Shown here: positions 10,550 through 22,662 of the stretch, piece by piece
Numbering within the stretch: position 1 is the first letter of the stretch
Layout of the letters: each line of letters opens with the position of its first letter
Assembly (NCBI GenBank): GCA_946894095.1
Contig: OX335652.1
Location: 14,035,001 to 14,099,000, forward strand
Direction: 5' to 3'
DNA length: 64,000 nucleotides
Origin: Incurvaria masculella
Taxonomy: Eukaryota; Arthropoda; Insecta; Lepidoptera; Incurvariidae
The notes under the pieces: generated by a model
The model's database searches: none
What the model saw: the letters and a program-made list of their open reading frames with translations, nothing else
What the model was told of the DNA's origin: nothing
Position numbers and translations under genes: made by a program

Positions 10550-10910
10550 CGTTTCACTTTATTACGGACATTTATTTTATTCCGAACGCTAGCTCCGCAC
10601 ACGCGGCAGATGCTATTAAAGTTCTGATTCACTAAACGTCCGTCTACGACAGTTCACAGCACTTATAAACATGTAAACACCAGCGAAAAGTTTTGGAGAC
10701 ACGCGGTGCGTCCATACTCCGTAGCGATCGGGCGGTAACTGACCTGTCGTAAGTTTGAACGAAAGCCGCATGGGTATCGGCGGTGGAGTGGGGGCTCGGA
10801 GCGGGTGCGCTGGGCGGTGCGGAGGGTCTGGGTCGGCGGGAGGGGGGGGGCACTGCGGGGAGGGGTGAGGTGTGGAGGGGGCCCGCGCCGCAATGCACTG
10901 CAGCGGTTCA
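10550..10910 (-). promoter_or_regulatory. Upstream flank / 5' UTR of the Toll gene
   Basis: Just upstream of the Toll start the AT-rich DNA gives way to a GC-rich block (about 10680-10910, with G- and C-runs). On the minus strand there is a TATA-like TTTATAAG near 10662-10669 and an arthropod initiator-like TCAGT near 10738. Either could mark a transcription start, giving a 5' UTR of about 90-190 bases. No coding frame here looks real; the short open frames come from GC-rich composition. Promoter assignment is inference from position and composition only. Confidence 0.4.
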
Positions 10911-11011
10911 CAACAGATGGCACGCGAGTTTTTAAACCTTCCAAAATGATGTTTATGCGAGAAAATATGGTTGACGGATTAATATGGGGTTCGGCTCAAA
11001 TTTCTTCTTAG

Positions 11012-11817
11012 AGGAGGCCACGAGATGAAATTCGAGTTACCGTAACAGTAGCTGCTGAGAAATTGTTTATTAGAACGCTCGATGTAAAAAACGAGGACAA
11101 CTGTCGTCAGGTCAGCCATTTGGAATCTGAAGGTTGTTTAATACATCTAAGTGTTGCACAGATGAATGGCTCTAGGGCGAAACGTTCAAATATACCTAGT
11201 TCATGTACGATTTGAGTTTTGTAGAATTTTCAGTGAACTATCTAACTAAACGTGTAACATACGATAAGGTCTGGCCTAAAATCATATTTTTATATTTATG
11301 ATTATCTATTGGGCAGAGACATGTTGGTGTAGTTAGAAATTTTTTTTAATTACAATTTTAAGCAACACAATCATCGCACCGCTAAAAAGATAAAAAAGTT
11401 AAGGCAGTAGGATTTCATGGGCGAGTAAATTGTTCATTATTTTGTAAGTCTATTTCTGCAGCAACGGAGTGTTGCCAAAAAGGTTTGATTCATTCTTGTT
11501 TTCGGTCAGAACAAGAAACAAGAAACCGGAGGCAAATTTACGCAAATTATTTCGACTGCGAGATTTCTCTATAGGATATACTATAAAATATACTTGGCAA
11601 AAAATAATGGTTTAGGGAGCCGAAAAAAACATTTTTTTTATTGAGGTCATGTGCTAAACCACTATACACAGACACAATATTTGCTAATTTTTATTGAATA
11701 ACAAATATTAGAAAATCGATATTTCTTTTAATAATATAGTTAGAATTATTGGGACTAACCTTTTAAAAGATAAAACATTGATTAAAAAAAGAAACCTGGA
11801 AAACTAACTACTTTTTA
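11012..11817. other. AT-rich intergenic DNA, nothing recognised
   Basis: No coding frame of note, no RNA gene and no landmark of the repeat families described elsewhere in the window. Confidence 0.35.
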
Positions 11818-12087
11818 AGGTTCCGTACTCAAAGGGTACCAACGGAACCCTATTACTAAGCCTCCGCTGTCCGACCGTCCGTCCGTCTGTCACAGGGCTG
11901 TATCTCATTAACCGTAATAGGTAGGCAGCTGAAATTTTCACAGAGTGTGTATTTAGTTTGCCGCTATAACAACAAATCGGTAAAATAAACAAAATAATAA
12001 CAGCTAAATGGGGGCCCCATACAACTCTTGTACGATGATACGAAACCCTTCGTGTGCGAGTCCGACTCGCACTTGGCCGGTTTTTTT
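11818..12087 (+). repeat. Dispersed repeat family A, near full-length copy
   Basis: AGGTTCCGTACTCAAAGGGT to CGCACTTGGCCGGTTTTTTT with all landmarks. Its terminal T-run merges into the reversed A-tail of the next family B copy. Confidence 0.8.
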
Positions 12088-12480
12088 AAGTAACAGGACA
12101 TGCATGGCAAATACCACACCTACAGTCTTGATATAAGCCCAACGCATCGCATTACCGAAATAACTAGGTGCCATGCCAGAACCTTTCCTTTATGAGCACG
12201 GCTAAATTGAACTGCATGGAAAACGCGGTAAATTTTTCATTGCCGCTTCTACCACCGTTTCATCCAGTGCGATGATACGAACCAACGCAAAAAAGTACCA
12301 ATTAGTAGAGGAAGGGGACCTACAGTTTTACATGAATTTCGAATCATGGAACAGATCGCATTCGTGACCCCCTATCCAACTCAGCAAGCGAAAGAAAGTG
12401 GTGAATGAGCGGGGCGGAGATTTGAACCCAAAACTATGTTAGGAAAGGCAAGTCCCCGCACCACTAAGCTTCATGCCGCT
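12088..12480 (-). repeat. SINE family B, near full-length copy, reversed
   Basis: Begins AAGTAACAGGACATGCATGG (reversed 3' tail) and runs to CCGCACCACTAAGC (reversed head). The B-box region is present as GATTTGAACCC; the A-box is mutated. Confidence 0.75.
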
Positions 12481-12867
12481 GAATACAATGGAAAGATGGA
12501 CTTGAACCCGCAAGCATACCCTTCGAGGGCTTTGCTTCTAAAATTGCGCAAGTCTTCCATGCGTTCTCTCGCAAGGCCCCATTGCGGCCCCATAACTTGT
12601 GGAATGCCTCTCAAGCCAGTTTCCATCAAATTTATATGTACCACGTGAGTAATCTTGCCCATAAAATTTACGGCACCCTGACTACCGAGCGGTCGGACAA
12701 TGTTCACACGTTGCGAGAGAAGTCATTAAAGTATTATAATAATAAGTATGTGAAGCTGGAGACGTGTTTTCAGGAAAATTACGTATTATGTTATGTTGCA
12801 GATTCGTCTTTGAAGGGTAGTTTATAGAGCCGTTACGCATGCGGCCGCTAGAAAATAAACTGAGAAA

Positions 12868-13155
12868 AAAACCGGCCGTACTTTCGTATTTAACACAAAA
12901 ACAGGTTTTTTGCTTGGGCATCCCTTTCATTTTTTTTATGTTACCTATTTGTTATTATAGCGGCAAAATAAATACACAATCTGTAAAAAAATCAGCTGCC
13001 TCTCTATTACGGTTCATGAGATACAGCCCTGTGACAGTCGGACGGACGGACGGTCGGACGGACGTTCGGACGGACGGTCGGATGGATGGACGGACGGACA
13101 GCGGAGGCTTAGTAATATGGTTCCGTTGGCACCCTTTCGGTACGGAACCCTAAAC
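12868..13155 (-). repeat. Dispersed repeat family A, reversed, lacking the GTGCGAG hairpin
   Basis: Starts ACCGGCCGTACTTTCGTATT: the terminal hairpin and the adjoining ACGGAACCC block are deleted. It ends GGTACGGAACCCTAAAC. A GACG/GTCG microsatellite occupies about 13037-13100. Confidence 0.7.
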
Positions 13156-13227
13156 AACGTCATCTTCATCGCCATTTCACCATCATCGGTGGGTGGACGA
13201 GTCCATTCTGCAAACAAATACGTGGGG

Positions 13228-13385
13228 GTGTTCGATGAAAGCGAGGTGTTCCATGGTTCGGAATCCATGTAAAACCTGTTCAATGTCTGCTCCTGGATGG
13301 CAGGGTTAATCCCGTCCTGATTTGTACAATGCCATTGGATGAAAAGAGGGTCGAAACGGCAATGAAGCATTGTCCAGGTTTTTCA
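13228..13385 (+). repeat. SINE family B, internal fragment
   Basis: GTTCCATGGTTCGGAATCCA, TGTAAAACCTG, CATTGGATGAAAAGAGGGTC and GGCAATGAAGCATTGTCC match the centre of family B. Confidence 0.55.
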
Positions 13386-13399
13386 CCACGGCCTACAAT

Positions 13400-16358
13400 A
13401 TCTAATAACGTCACGTGTGCTCTGTCGTGGTTTTACTGACCTGGTTCTTAAATAAAACGCAATGGAGGTATCGGTTGGTCCATTGGGTCGCCTTCGTAAA
13501 GTCCAAAAGGCATAAGGCCCAAAACCCAAAACATCCAAAAGTATGTATTGCTCGTGTGTATCATAAAATGCATATAATCTAATCTAATTGAAAATATCAG
13601 TTTTCACAAGGGTTTTTTCCGGTAAGGGTTTTGGACTTTATGATGCGCCCCTGCTATTTGGCCTTTTCTCAAGAAATTTTTAATATCGGAAGGTGGTAGA
13701 AAGTATTGTTAAAATTATATAAAGCTGGCAGCCTATGAAAGTACCTTGGAGAGCATGGATATTTGGCCAATCCAATGCCACCGCTAGCCACGAAAATAAT
13801 ATCGAGACAGTGCCCCCTTCTCAATACGAGGCCTAATAATAAATGCACGGTTAACAATTCCATTAAAATTAATTTCGATATCATCGAATAAGTTAAAGGT
13901 CTTCGCATAGGACCTATAGTTTCTATGAGATTGGGATGCAATAAATGTAACGTTATGAGCTATTCATGCTTCCTTACAGAATAAAACAAATCTAATTATC
14001 TGCTAATTAGAACTGAGAACTACATATTTTGTAAATCTTAACTTGAAAATGATAATTTAATTAAGTTCAGCAGGTCATTAGAGCCAATATTACCTACATT
14101 CACACCTGTGCTAAAGGATTCACATAAAATGTTTCGATTCGACTTTGTGTCCTCTCATTAAAACATCATTATATTAATACCTAAATCTTGAATAGACCTC
14201 AAATGTAATTATGTCTTAATTAATACATTATTTTTCTAATTCACTCTGTTTTCAATTTGAAAACATATTATACCATTAAAATAACTACTACTCGTCCTTT
14301 ACGAGACTGTTATACGATTTGACTCACTGCGTTTTCTCATGCATGTCGTAAGAGGCAACTAAGGGATTCGTCTTTCGTGGTTCGTATTCTAAGTAAAACT
14401 GTAGATCTTCTCGTCCTTACTTACGACATTCATTCAATTTGAATAACCTACTTTTAATAAGGTATGTTTGGCTACATTCTTGATAGTATCAGCTAAATTA
14501 AGTTATGGAAAGTTAAAGTTTTCGGAGATCTACCTTATTGAAATTACCACATTGGTTTTATGTACGGGTGCTGCAATTATAGTCACGGGCGTAACTTTGG
14601 CATCGTGATATTTGGGAAGTGGCGATGAAAAGGGTTAAGCTTTTTTCTATAACCTTAGCTAAAGACGCGATCTTGCCGCACTTTTTGATAGTCCACCCTC
14701 TTACTTTCCATCACGTTAGACGCTCGCATGCCGTTTACTGCTCATGACCAAATGACACATCGTGATGACACATACTCTTAAATCATCCTTGCATTTGTTT
14801 CTGCCAACAGTAAATAAGATATTCTGAAGTTCTGTGCTTTCAAAGTTTCAAAAATATAAAAATTGGCTGAATATCGATCTTTCAAACATTAGAAACAAAA
14901 CCATCGATATCGCAACACGAACTAGAATTTATTGTAGCAGAAACTCCTCAATTATGTAAATATAATAAAAATAATTTCCAAGTCAAAGCAATAGGATAAA
15001 TGTAGGACGTTTCTTAGATAAAAATGTTCAATATTATAAAATCAAGAAATCGTCTATGTAGCTCATACGTGTCTTTACCCAGTTCTCAGAAATTCAAAGG
15101 TAGAGAGTATTGGAAACGAACAAATGAGGAGCAAATGGCGATTCACAGAACATACGCCCAACTCCCGATACGTTTTTTGGAAATAATAATTTTCGTTTAT
15201 TTAGTTTGATCTGGATCTGACAAATAGCTATAGGCACAACAAACAATATCCACCATATCCAAATATGGTAGATATTGCTGGAGACAATGTCTTCCTGGCA
15301 ACTCATCTGTAATGGCTCCCACAGTGAGAGTTTGGACTTAATCATGGTCCATGCACGTTTAGCGGAAAATCAAATAATGATCACAAAAGTGTACTAAAAA
15401 CTGAAAAAAAAACAGTTTTTTTTTTAAATAAAAAAGCGCTTAAAATAAAAGGTTTTTACTCCACCAATTTACAAACTTAAAATTAAGAAAAGAACAATTT
15501 ATAAAAAATGCAAACACCAAAACTAATGAAGAAAAACAATCTAATAATGGAAACGAATTTTTGTATAAGAAACCTCACAGTGCTCCAAATTACTAAATAA
15601 AATTCTATGCTTAGTTTTGTCTACTTGGTTAAAAAAAAATTGTTGAAAATTACTTGTGAGCGAGGTACCATGCCGGCTCCTAGGCAGGCAGAATGTGTAG
15701 TGAACTCATTGCTGCGTCTTTGAACTATTGCGAATTAGTAAGCTTAAACTATATCATCATATATGAACATAGGTAATGACTTCAATTGCCTACAGGTTAG
15801 GTACGTCGCTACAGAACGAGAAAGCGATATAGGCACAAAACAAAAAGGCGAAATGTGTCTGTAGTAGAGCTTTACGGATCACAGGACTCGTTTTATCGCT
15901 GCCAGACGATTGATACATCCTTTACAAATATTGGAATACATATCTCACACATGTCCAGGTTCAATATTTGCTGAGCATCATAAATGTTTCTTATCTGACT
16001 TGAATCCTTTGTATGACCTTTTCCGATGAGAGGAATTGTAAGCGTTTAAAGATTGTGTACTGTTTACACGTTCTTAAAGGTATTGCAGATAACGGACGAA
16101 CCGAGAATTTACTGATCTTTGTGAGTAAACTTCGCAAAGTTAAGGTTTCAAAGGAATCGCAAAAATGTTGTAAGTGTGAGTGTGCAAAGAGATGTGAAAA
16201 ATAAATAAAGTATTACAATGCAGGATGTCGTTGCATAATATCAAGTTAATGATGATTGTTTTTTTCTGACTCGTGATTAGTAAAAGTATTAATGAAAAAG
16301 CCCACTGCTTTTCTGACAGTGCATGTGTACTTTGCATTGCATTAAATAGCGTTAATCC
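13400..16358. other. AT-rich intergenic DNA with small repeat scraps
   Basis: No gene supported. The only recognisable pieces are a LINE-like scrap near 14.35 kb and a GGTACGTCGCT word near 15.80 kb shared with family D. Confidence 0.35.
14335..14372 (+). repeat. LINE-like scrap
   Basis: CATGTCGTAAGAGGCAACTA followed by AGGGATTCG resembles a motif common in lepidopteran non-LTR retrotransposon debris. Only about 35 bp is recognisable, so the identification is weak. Confidence 0.35.
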
Positions 16359-16490
16359 AGCCCGGGTTGGTACCGTCGCATTGAATTAACAATGGTCGAA
16401 GCGGTAATATTTTTGCCCGTGTTTTTTAACTGTGAGTTCTGTGGAGCGATGGAATATAACGAAGGTCCTGGTATACATGGCACAATATTT
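16359..16490 (+). repeat. SINE family B, internal fragment, diverged
   Basis: CAGCCCGGGTTGGTACCGTC, GCATTGAATTAACAATGGTC, GAAGCGGTAATA and GAAGGTCCTGGTATACATGG follow the family B order. Confidence 0.5.
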
Positions 16491-17295
16491 GATGGCACGA
16501 TGTGTGATGAGGTGATTTCAAGACAAGTAGATTTGACATTAACTATGCATATCCAGTAAAAAAATAGACATGGTGGTGGTAAAAATGGTGATTGTTACTC
16601 TCAACTTCTCACATGTAATTTGATTTATTTAATCGAAAAACATGTTAACGAAAATTGCCTCACACGCAGAAATCATGCACAAATAAAAAAATAAAAAAAA
16701 TACATGTTTTTGATTGCCTTCGACGGAGTCAATGAGCATGGAAGGACGGGAGTAAAAAACCGAAACTCAGCGGCGGCGTAGTCACTATGGTAAATGAAAT
16801 GGTAGCGCCGGCGAGTGAACTCTATACGAATTCGCATAATACTAATTTTCTCGAGTTCCAACGACACGTAAGACCTTCACAACTCGCTATTTTGTGCAAC
16901 GGACATTCTAAGTATATTTATTTATTTGATCTAATTTTAATTTCTGTGACAAATATCCTGACAATTCCATTGATGCTATGAATTCATTATTTATTATTGT
17001 ATTTTAATCATTATTATTTTCCATAATTTTCTATTTTTTTTACAATTATTTTGTATGCTTGCATTGACGTTTTTGTATAATTTAAGTGTAGTTATAGTTT
17101 ATTTAGAAATCAAGACTTAAGTGAGCCTTTTGCCATGATAACGACAGATAATGAACTTGTTACACTTTAATTGTATTTTTTTACGATTCCAAGTGTTCCC
17201 TGCGTCCCAAAGGAGTTTTAATAAATACAAATACAAAATATTTGTACACTAAGCCCCGGTTGCACGAAGAGAGGGCCGAGTTAATCAATTTTCAG

Positions 17296-17582
17296 ACACG
17301 TCACTTTTAGTGATCCGCATAGAGTTCCTTCCATACTGTCCACAAAAAGTGACGTGTTTGATCATACTTTGACGTTGATTTTGATTTTTGTACGTTCGTG
17401 CACTCGGCCCTGAGGCTGAGATAAATAGTCGTAACAAAAACTAAGACTAACGGAAAGTAGTACTTTGTGACGTCACTTTGACACATTTTGTGTGGACAAA
17501 ATCTCATAGTAATTCAAATTGACGTCACAAAGTAGTACTTTTCCTTAGTCCTAGTTTTTGCTACGACTATTTATCTCAGCCT
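17296..17582. mobile_element. Fold-back / MITE-like element with nested inverted repeats
   Basis: Two inverted-repeat systems. The inner pair ACACGTCACTTTT (17296-17308) and AAAAGTGACGTGT (17345-17357) is a perfect 13-bp stem. The larger pair runs from 17413 (AGGCTGAGATAAATAGTCGT) to 17582 (GACTATTTATCTCAGCCT), about 63-bp arms with a few mismatches. No target-site duplication was found, so class and limits are open. Confidence 0.5.
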
Positions 17583-17860
17583 AGTCGTGGCTACGCCGTC
17601 GCCATACGGGTAAGTTTCGATCGCTCCCTTCCATGCTCGCTGGGCATGAGTCGTCCCAAGAGCCACTCGTGCCTCGGAAGCCATTCAAAGGCCCTCAACC
17701 CAAGCGGAGTGAAGGTGACACGTGGGCTCACACACGCCGCTTTCAGTCCTGATGATTGATGTCTCATTGAAGATGGTCTTGCAATTAGGTGTCCTTGTCA
17801 GAAACATAGATGTTAACCGGAGTGGTTAGTCACAACGAATATAGCCACTTTAACACTATT
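17583..17860. other. Moderately GC-rich intergenic stretch, unassigned
   Basis: GC-richer than its surroundings (GCCGTCGCCATACGGG, CTGGGCATGAGTCGTCCC, GACACGTGGGCTCACACACG), without a credible coding frame. It could be an old transposon piece; I do not recognise it. Confidence 0.25.
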
Positions 17861-17910
17861 TTTGGTGTTTTATTCACGATAAAATTTATCTAATTTATCT
17901 AAATAAGTTT

Positions 17911-17941
17911 AACTACCCGAGCGTTTAATGCTCGGGTAGTT
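17911..17941. other. Perfect 12-bp stem-loop
   Basis: AACTACCCGAGC, 7-base loop GTTTAAT, then GCTCGGGTAGTT. Compact and perfect; function unknown. Confidence 0.6.
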
Positions 17942-18129
17942 AGACTAAACTAAACTACGCCAAAAAATTATCAATTGATATGCGGATTAGTATAAGTCAG
18001 TGAACAGAAAAACTCGCCTTACGTATGTATTTAATGAGCCATAGAAGATTTTTCCATTGGAGTTTTTCACCGAAGTTAACGTTCAAAGCATAACTTTTGA
18101 GAAAAATATAAGTCAGTTAGTCAGCGTGT

Positions 18130-18188
18130 TTGCGTCTACTGCTGGACATACGCCTCTCCAATTTTTCTTTTGTCCTCCCGGCCCGGCC
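18130..18188 (+). repeat. LINE-like scrap
   Basis: GCGTCTACTGCTGGACATAC then GCCTCTCCAA and CTCCCGGCCCGGCC resembles debris common in lepidopteran genomes. Too short to classify. Confidence 0.35.
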
Positions 18189-18199
18189 ATAAGATATTA

Positions 18200-19570
18200 G
18201 AAAAATAGTAAAATTTGTTTAACAAATAAGTCATGAAGAGGTCGATAATCATTTCAAACAAAGTTTAATATAGGGTTAAAATGGCGGTCTTTGTTTTACA
18301 ACAAAAACATTTTAAGGTAACGGCTTTGATGAAAGCGTTATCCGCACAGTTTTGGTCCCACAACAAGATTTACAGGATACATTACAGAAAACAATCCTTA
18401 CTGCGAATCCAAACCGCTGGCGGACTCAACCCTGTTGCATTTTAAGTTAAGTGGTCTACCTTTTACATAGATTACGAATTAGTAAACAAAAAGTTTTTTC
18501 AACTTTTGCTAAAATCGTATTCGAAACAGTTATTCGGCAAAAGGGATCTCTTTAAATATCATGCTTTCGTATATTAAAATATGTAAATTAAATTATTCAA
18601 AATTGTTTATACTCCGGCCTCAGTAAACAAATTGTTTCTGTAAATTTGTAATTATGAAATGATTTAAAACGCAATAAATACAAGCAAAAGAGTCCGTAAA
18701 TGGTTAACAGAGTAATACCAAAGATAATAATAATTACTGTAATACTTAAATTGAAGGCGGTCTTGCGGGAAGAAGCAATAAACCATAAGCCACTTTATGA
18801 TATGCGACATTTTTTGTTCTTGCAAAACAATGACTTAGGAGACCGCGGCTGGACACAGAAATTCAGATCCCGGAGAGTGTTGAAAAGATGACATTGAAGT
18901 CGCAAAACAAAAGAATATAATGTGGTCTTGGCGGCGGTGGCGGGTCGCAGTTACAAAGTGGGTTGTAAATTTTGTAGGTAGCGTCTTGAAAAGTTAAACG
19001 TGGTGGTTTATTGTACTATTATGTTACAAAACCCTAAATTGATTATTTAGGGACCATAAAAACTTTATGTTACGACGAAGCAAACATAACTTTTGTTTTG
19101 TTTGCCGGAAACTTTGATGAATTGAGTTTTAGACATTTGCGACCAAGGAGCGTATCCTTCTTATTGTGGAACTAAACACAAATGGTAAAGCCTTAATAAG
19201 CCAAGTCTTAATAAAAAGGAAGGAGCCGTACTTTCAGCCATTCGATACGGTTGTTTTAGTTGCATGCGTTAATTTAGTTTTACAAGTGTATTGCTTTAGA
19301 ATTACATGTAACTCTGCTTGCTATGTCGATGTCAATCAATGGCTTGATGAAAATTTTATTGTGAAAATGATCAGTGGTCAAAATGTTCATCGGGGTTGAA
19401 TTTCGATATCATGCAGTTTTTCGCATAGTTGCTTTTAATTTAATACTTCATCTAGGATATAAAGTTGATGCAAAGCACATTTCCTTGTTTTCTAACTTTT
19501 GGGATAATATTCCGTGGAGGTACGAACCACGAAGCGGGTGTTTCTCACGTAAAATCCTATCAACATTTAA
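18200..19570. other. AT-rich intergenic DNA, nothing recognised
   Basis: No supported gene. Short open frames (for example 19166-19399) have no recognisable motif and sit in AT-rich DNA. Confidence 0.3.
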
Positions 19571-19587
19571 TTAATATATAAAGTTTC

Positions 19588-20064
19588 GGTAATTATGCAG
19601 TTTGAGCGCTTTTGTGAAAAACGATGGGATTTTTTTTCTTCGCAAACTTGTTGCTCTGATTGTCACAAGTGATATTCCATGGGGAGAGGAAAACAATTCT
19701 TCATCGCGATTAATTAATTAATTCATTCATTCAAAAATCAATTCATCGCGATTAAAAAAATATATATTATACTACATACTAAAGGCATTTCATGCTCTAT
19801 AAAAAAAATAACCAAAGTTAATTTAAAGAAGACACGTCGCTTCCGCTCCGTAAAAATCTCCTCCTTCCGTCTCCTATAAATTAACCTTAACCTAACTGGT
19901 CCATGCCGGGATGGCGCATGTCGGTTGCAAACGCTTATTGGAAGTTATGGGAAATGTTTGCCTCTTCCCATGAAATATCATTTGTTATGATACAATAAAC
20001 TGCTTCATGGGGGAAAAAAAAATTCCATCATCTTTCGCAAAAGCCCTCAAACTGCATAATAACC
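19588..20064. mobile_element. MITE, 477 bp, long imperfect terminal inverted repeats, 8-bp target-site duplication
   Basis: The left end GGTAATTATGCAGTTTGAGC mirrors the right end, whose reverse complement is GGTTATTATGCAGTTTGAGG. The inverted similarity runs well inward (about 120 bp per arm, including TTCCATGGGGAGAGGAAA against its diverged mirror). Directly outside both ends is the same octamer AAAGTTTC (19580-19587 and 20065-20072). No transposase frame, so non-autonomous. An 8-bp duplication fits hAT or Merlin; the terminal GG may favour Merlin. Confidence 0.75.
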
Positions 20065-20659
20065 AAAGTTTCATTTAAACATTGAGATATTACCTACTAC
20101 ATATAGAAGAAAGTATTAGTGTTTGTGATGTATATGTGTGGAAAGCTTAGTAATGTTGTTGATTCATATTTTTCACATTGGCAAGGAAGTTCGTGTAGAA
20201 TGAGTGATATATTTGTGCAGTTTGTGTAATAAAACTCAGCCGGAGTATAATAACCTGTATGTAAGGGACCTCAAAGACAAAATGCATCGTGCTAAAACGT
20301 CGACTTACTATCTTGGTAAAGTCATGACTATAGACTGACAACTCTACAGAGTTTCTCATTCAAGGATTTATAATTTTCTTAATAATTGTTGGCAACTAGT
20401 TATTTATATGTGCGTAGTTGAATCTCTGAAGAAAATATTCGGTCTGACATGCTAATTAAAAAAAAGTTGTATAATTGTAGTAATCTCATCATCTCGTCAA
20501 TTTCGAAAATTCATGCACATGTTCAATCCGTAACAATTTTGTAGAAAATAAAGAAGACAAATGTAAATCCAGATTAGAGCAGAGTGCAGTGTAACAGAGA
20601 CTAACAAAGAAAACATAAATGTTTACCTTTTCATACATAACCCGTCTCTACGGAGGGGT

Positions 20660-20755
20660 TGACAAAGATCATAGAGCGCTTTGAGTCTATGATCACAGCT
20701 AAATTCTTCCGCTTCCTTTACAGACATGTTCTACGATTACGGGTGCTGTGTAACA
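20660..20755 (+). repeat. Dispersed repeat family C, partial
   Basis: AAAGATCATAGAGCGCTTTG, CTATGATCACAGC, ACAGACATGTTCTACGATTA and CGGGTGCTG are shared in order with diverged copies near 27.8 kb and 48.1 kb. Confidence 0.35.
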
Positions 20756-21097
20756 GACATTTAGGAAGTTCTTCTTCAATCCGGTTACGGTACATTTTGC
20801 AAGGCCGCCCGTCGCCCATTATCTTTTATGATATCTCTAAAATAAATCAGGTAATTTTGATGAGGGATGTCTTATTTTTATAAGACAATTGGACATCCGC
20901 GGCTCAGCTCACGTTAAAGTCTAACAAAAAACTATTTCGCCCTGACTTCTCTTATATTTTACCTCTAAATAGCCAATAAGTGGTAGGAATAACCGAGGGG
21001 TTCAAGATGTACCCCGTATACACAGTGATCAGAAAACCTGTCGAATACTCAAAGGCAGGAAGTACAATTTCAGATACTAAATCAGACTCACGCCATA

Positions 21098-22486
21098 TGC
21101 GTGGATTTAATAAGGGTTAGGAAGATTGTGAAAACGAATAAGAAGAAGAGCTAATTTCTTCCATTGGAGGATTTAATAAAAGGTAGGAAGATTGTGAAAA
21201 CGAATAAGAAGAAAGGCTAATTTCTTCCATTGGACGATTTAATAAGAGGTAGGAAGATTGTGAAAACGAATAAGAAGAAGGGCTAATTTCTTCCATTGGA
21301 GGATTTAATAAGAGGTAGGAAGATTGTGAAAACGAATAAGAAGAAGGGCTAATTTCTTCCATTGGAGGATTTAAGAAGAGGTAGGAAGATTGTGAAAACG
21401 AATAAGAAGAAGGGCTAATTTCTTCCATTGGAGGATTTAATAAGAGGTAGGAAGATTGTGAAAACGAATAAGAAGAAGGGCTAATTTCTTCCATTGGAGG
21501 ATTTAATAAAAGGTAGGAAGATTGTGAAAACGAATAAGAAGAAAGGCTAATTTCTTCCATTGGAGGATTTAATAAGAGGTAGGAAGATTGTGAAAAGGAA
21601 TAAGAAGAAGGGCTAATTTCTTCCATTGGAGGATTTAATAAGAGGTAGGAAGATTGTGAAAACGAATAAGAAGAAGGGCTAATTTCTTCCATTGGAGGAT
21701 TTAATAAGAGGTAGGAAGATTGTGAAAACGAATAAAAAGAAGGGCTAATTTCTTCCATTGGACGATTTAATAAGAGGTAGGAAGATTGTGAAAACGAATA
21801 AGAAGAAGGGCTAATTTCTTCCATTGGAGGATTTAATAAGAGGTAGGAAGATTGTGAAAACGAATAAGAAGAAGGGCTAATTTCTTCCATTGGAGGATTT
21901 AATAAGAGGTAGGAAGATTGTGAAAACGAATAAGAAGAAGGGCTAATTTCTTCCATTGGAGGATTTAAGAAGAGGTAGGAAGATTGTGAAAACGAATAAG
22001 AAGAAGGGCTAATTTCTTCCATTGGAGGATTTAATAAGAGGTAGGAAGATTGTGAAAACGAATAAAAAGAAGGGCTAATTTCTTCAATTGGAGGATTTAA
22101 TAAGAGGTAGGAAGATTGTGAAAAGGAATAAGAAGAAGGGCTAATTTCTTCCATTGGAGGATTTAATAAGAGGTAGGAAGATTGTGAAAACGAATAAGAA
22201 GAAGGGCTAATTTCTTCCATTGGAGGATTTAATAAAAGGTAGGAAGATTGTGAAAACGAATAAGAAGAAGGGCTAATTTCTTCCATTGGAGGATTTAATA
22301 AGAGGTAGGAAGATTGTGAAAACGAACAAGAAGAAGGGCTAATTTCTTCCATTGGAGGATTTAATAAGAGGTAGGAAGATTGTGAAAACGAATAAGAAGA
22401 AGGGCTAATTTCTTCCATCGGAGGATTTAATAAGAGGTAGGAAGATTGTAAAAACGAATAAGAAGAAGGTATATTTTCTTCCATGG
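21098..22486. repeat. 66-bp satellite array, about 21 units
   Basis: The landmark AGGAAGATTGTGAAAACG recurs every 66 bp from 21119 to 22439. Units differ at a few sites, for example AATAAAAGGT for AATAAGAGGT, GGACGATT for GGAGGATT, AAAAGGAATA for AAAACGAATA, and TTAAGAAG for TTAATAAG. Because 66 is a multiple of three, one minus-strand frame stays open across the array (455 codons of a 22-residue Ser/Tyr/Leu-rich repeat, MEEISPSSYSFSQSSYLLLN plus PP). All three plus-strand frames are stopped within each unit. I see no splice, promoter or flanking coding context, so I annotate a satellite rather than a gene. Confidence 0.93.
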
Positions 22487-22662
22487 GAGTATTCTCTCAA
22501 GGTAAAAGACACCACCAACGCCTACATAATTTTGATGTAAACCTGTATTCTAATCTGCAGAATGGACCACCTCCGGTAGGTCTCGTCTCGGCTGCTTCCA
22601 CAGGCCCGGCACGAACTCATCATTCATTCGGCGAGATATCATCGTCGCTCACCCGCGCCGTG

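Noticed and set aside
13014..13370. 118-codon minus-strand frame
   Set aside because: Crosses the family A microsatellite (repeated Pro-Ser-Val/Arg codons) and a SINE B fragment.
21117..22484. 455-codon minus-strand frame as a protein-coding gene
   Set aside because: It is exactly the satellite array; a 66-bp unit leaves one frame open by arithmetic. No promoter, splice or flanking coding sequence was seen. Kept only as a finding.
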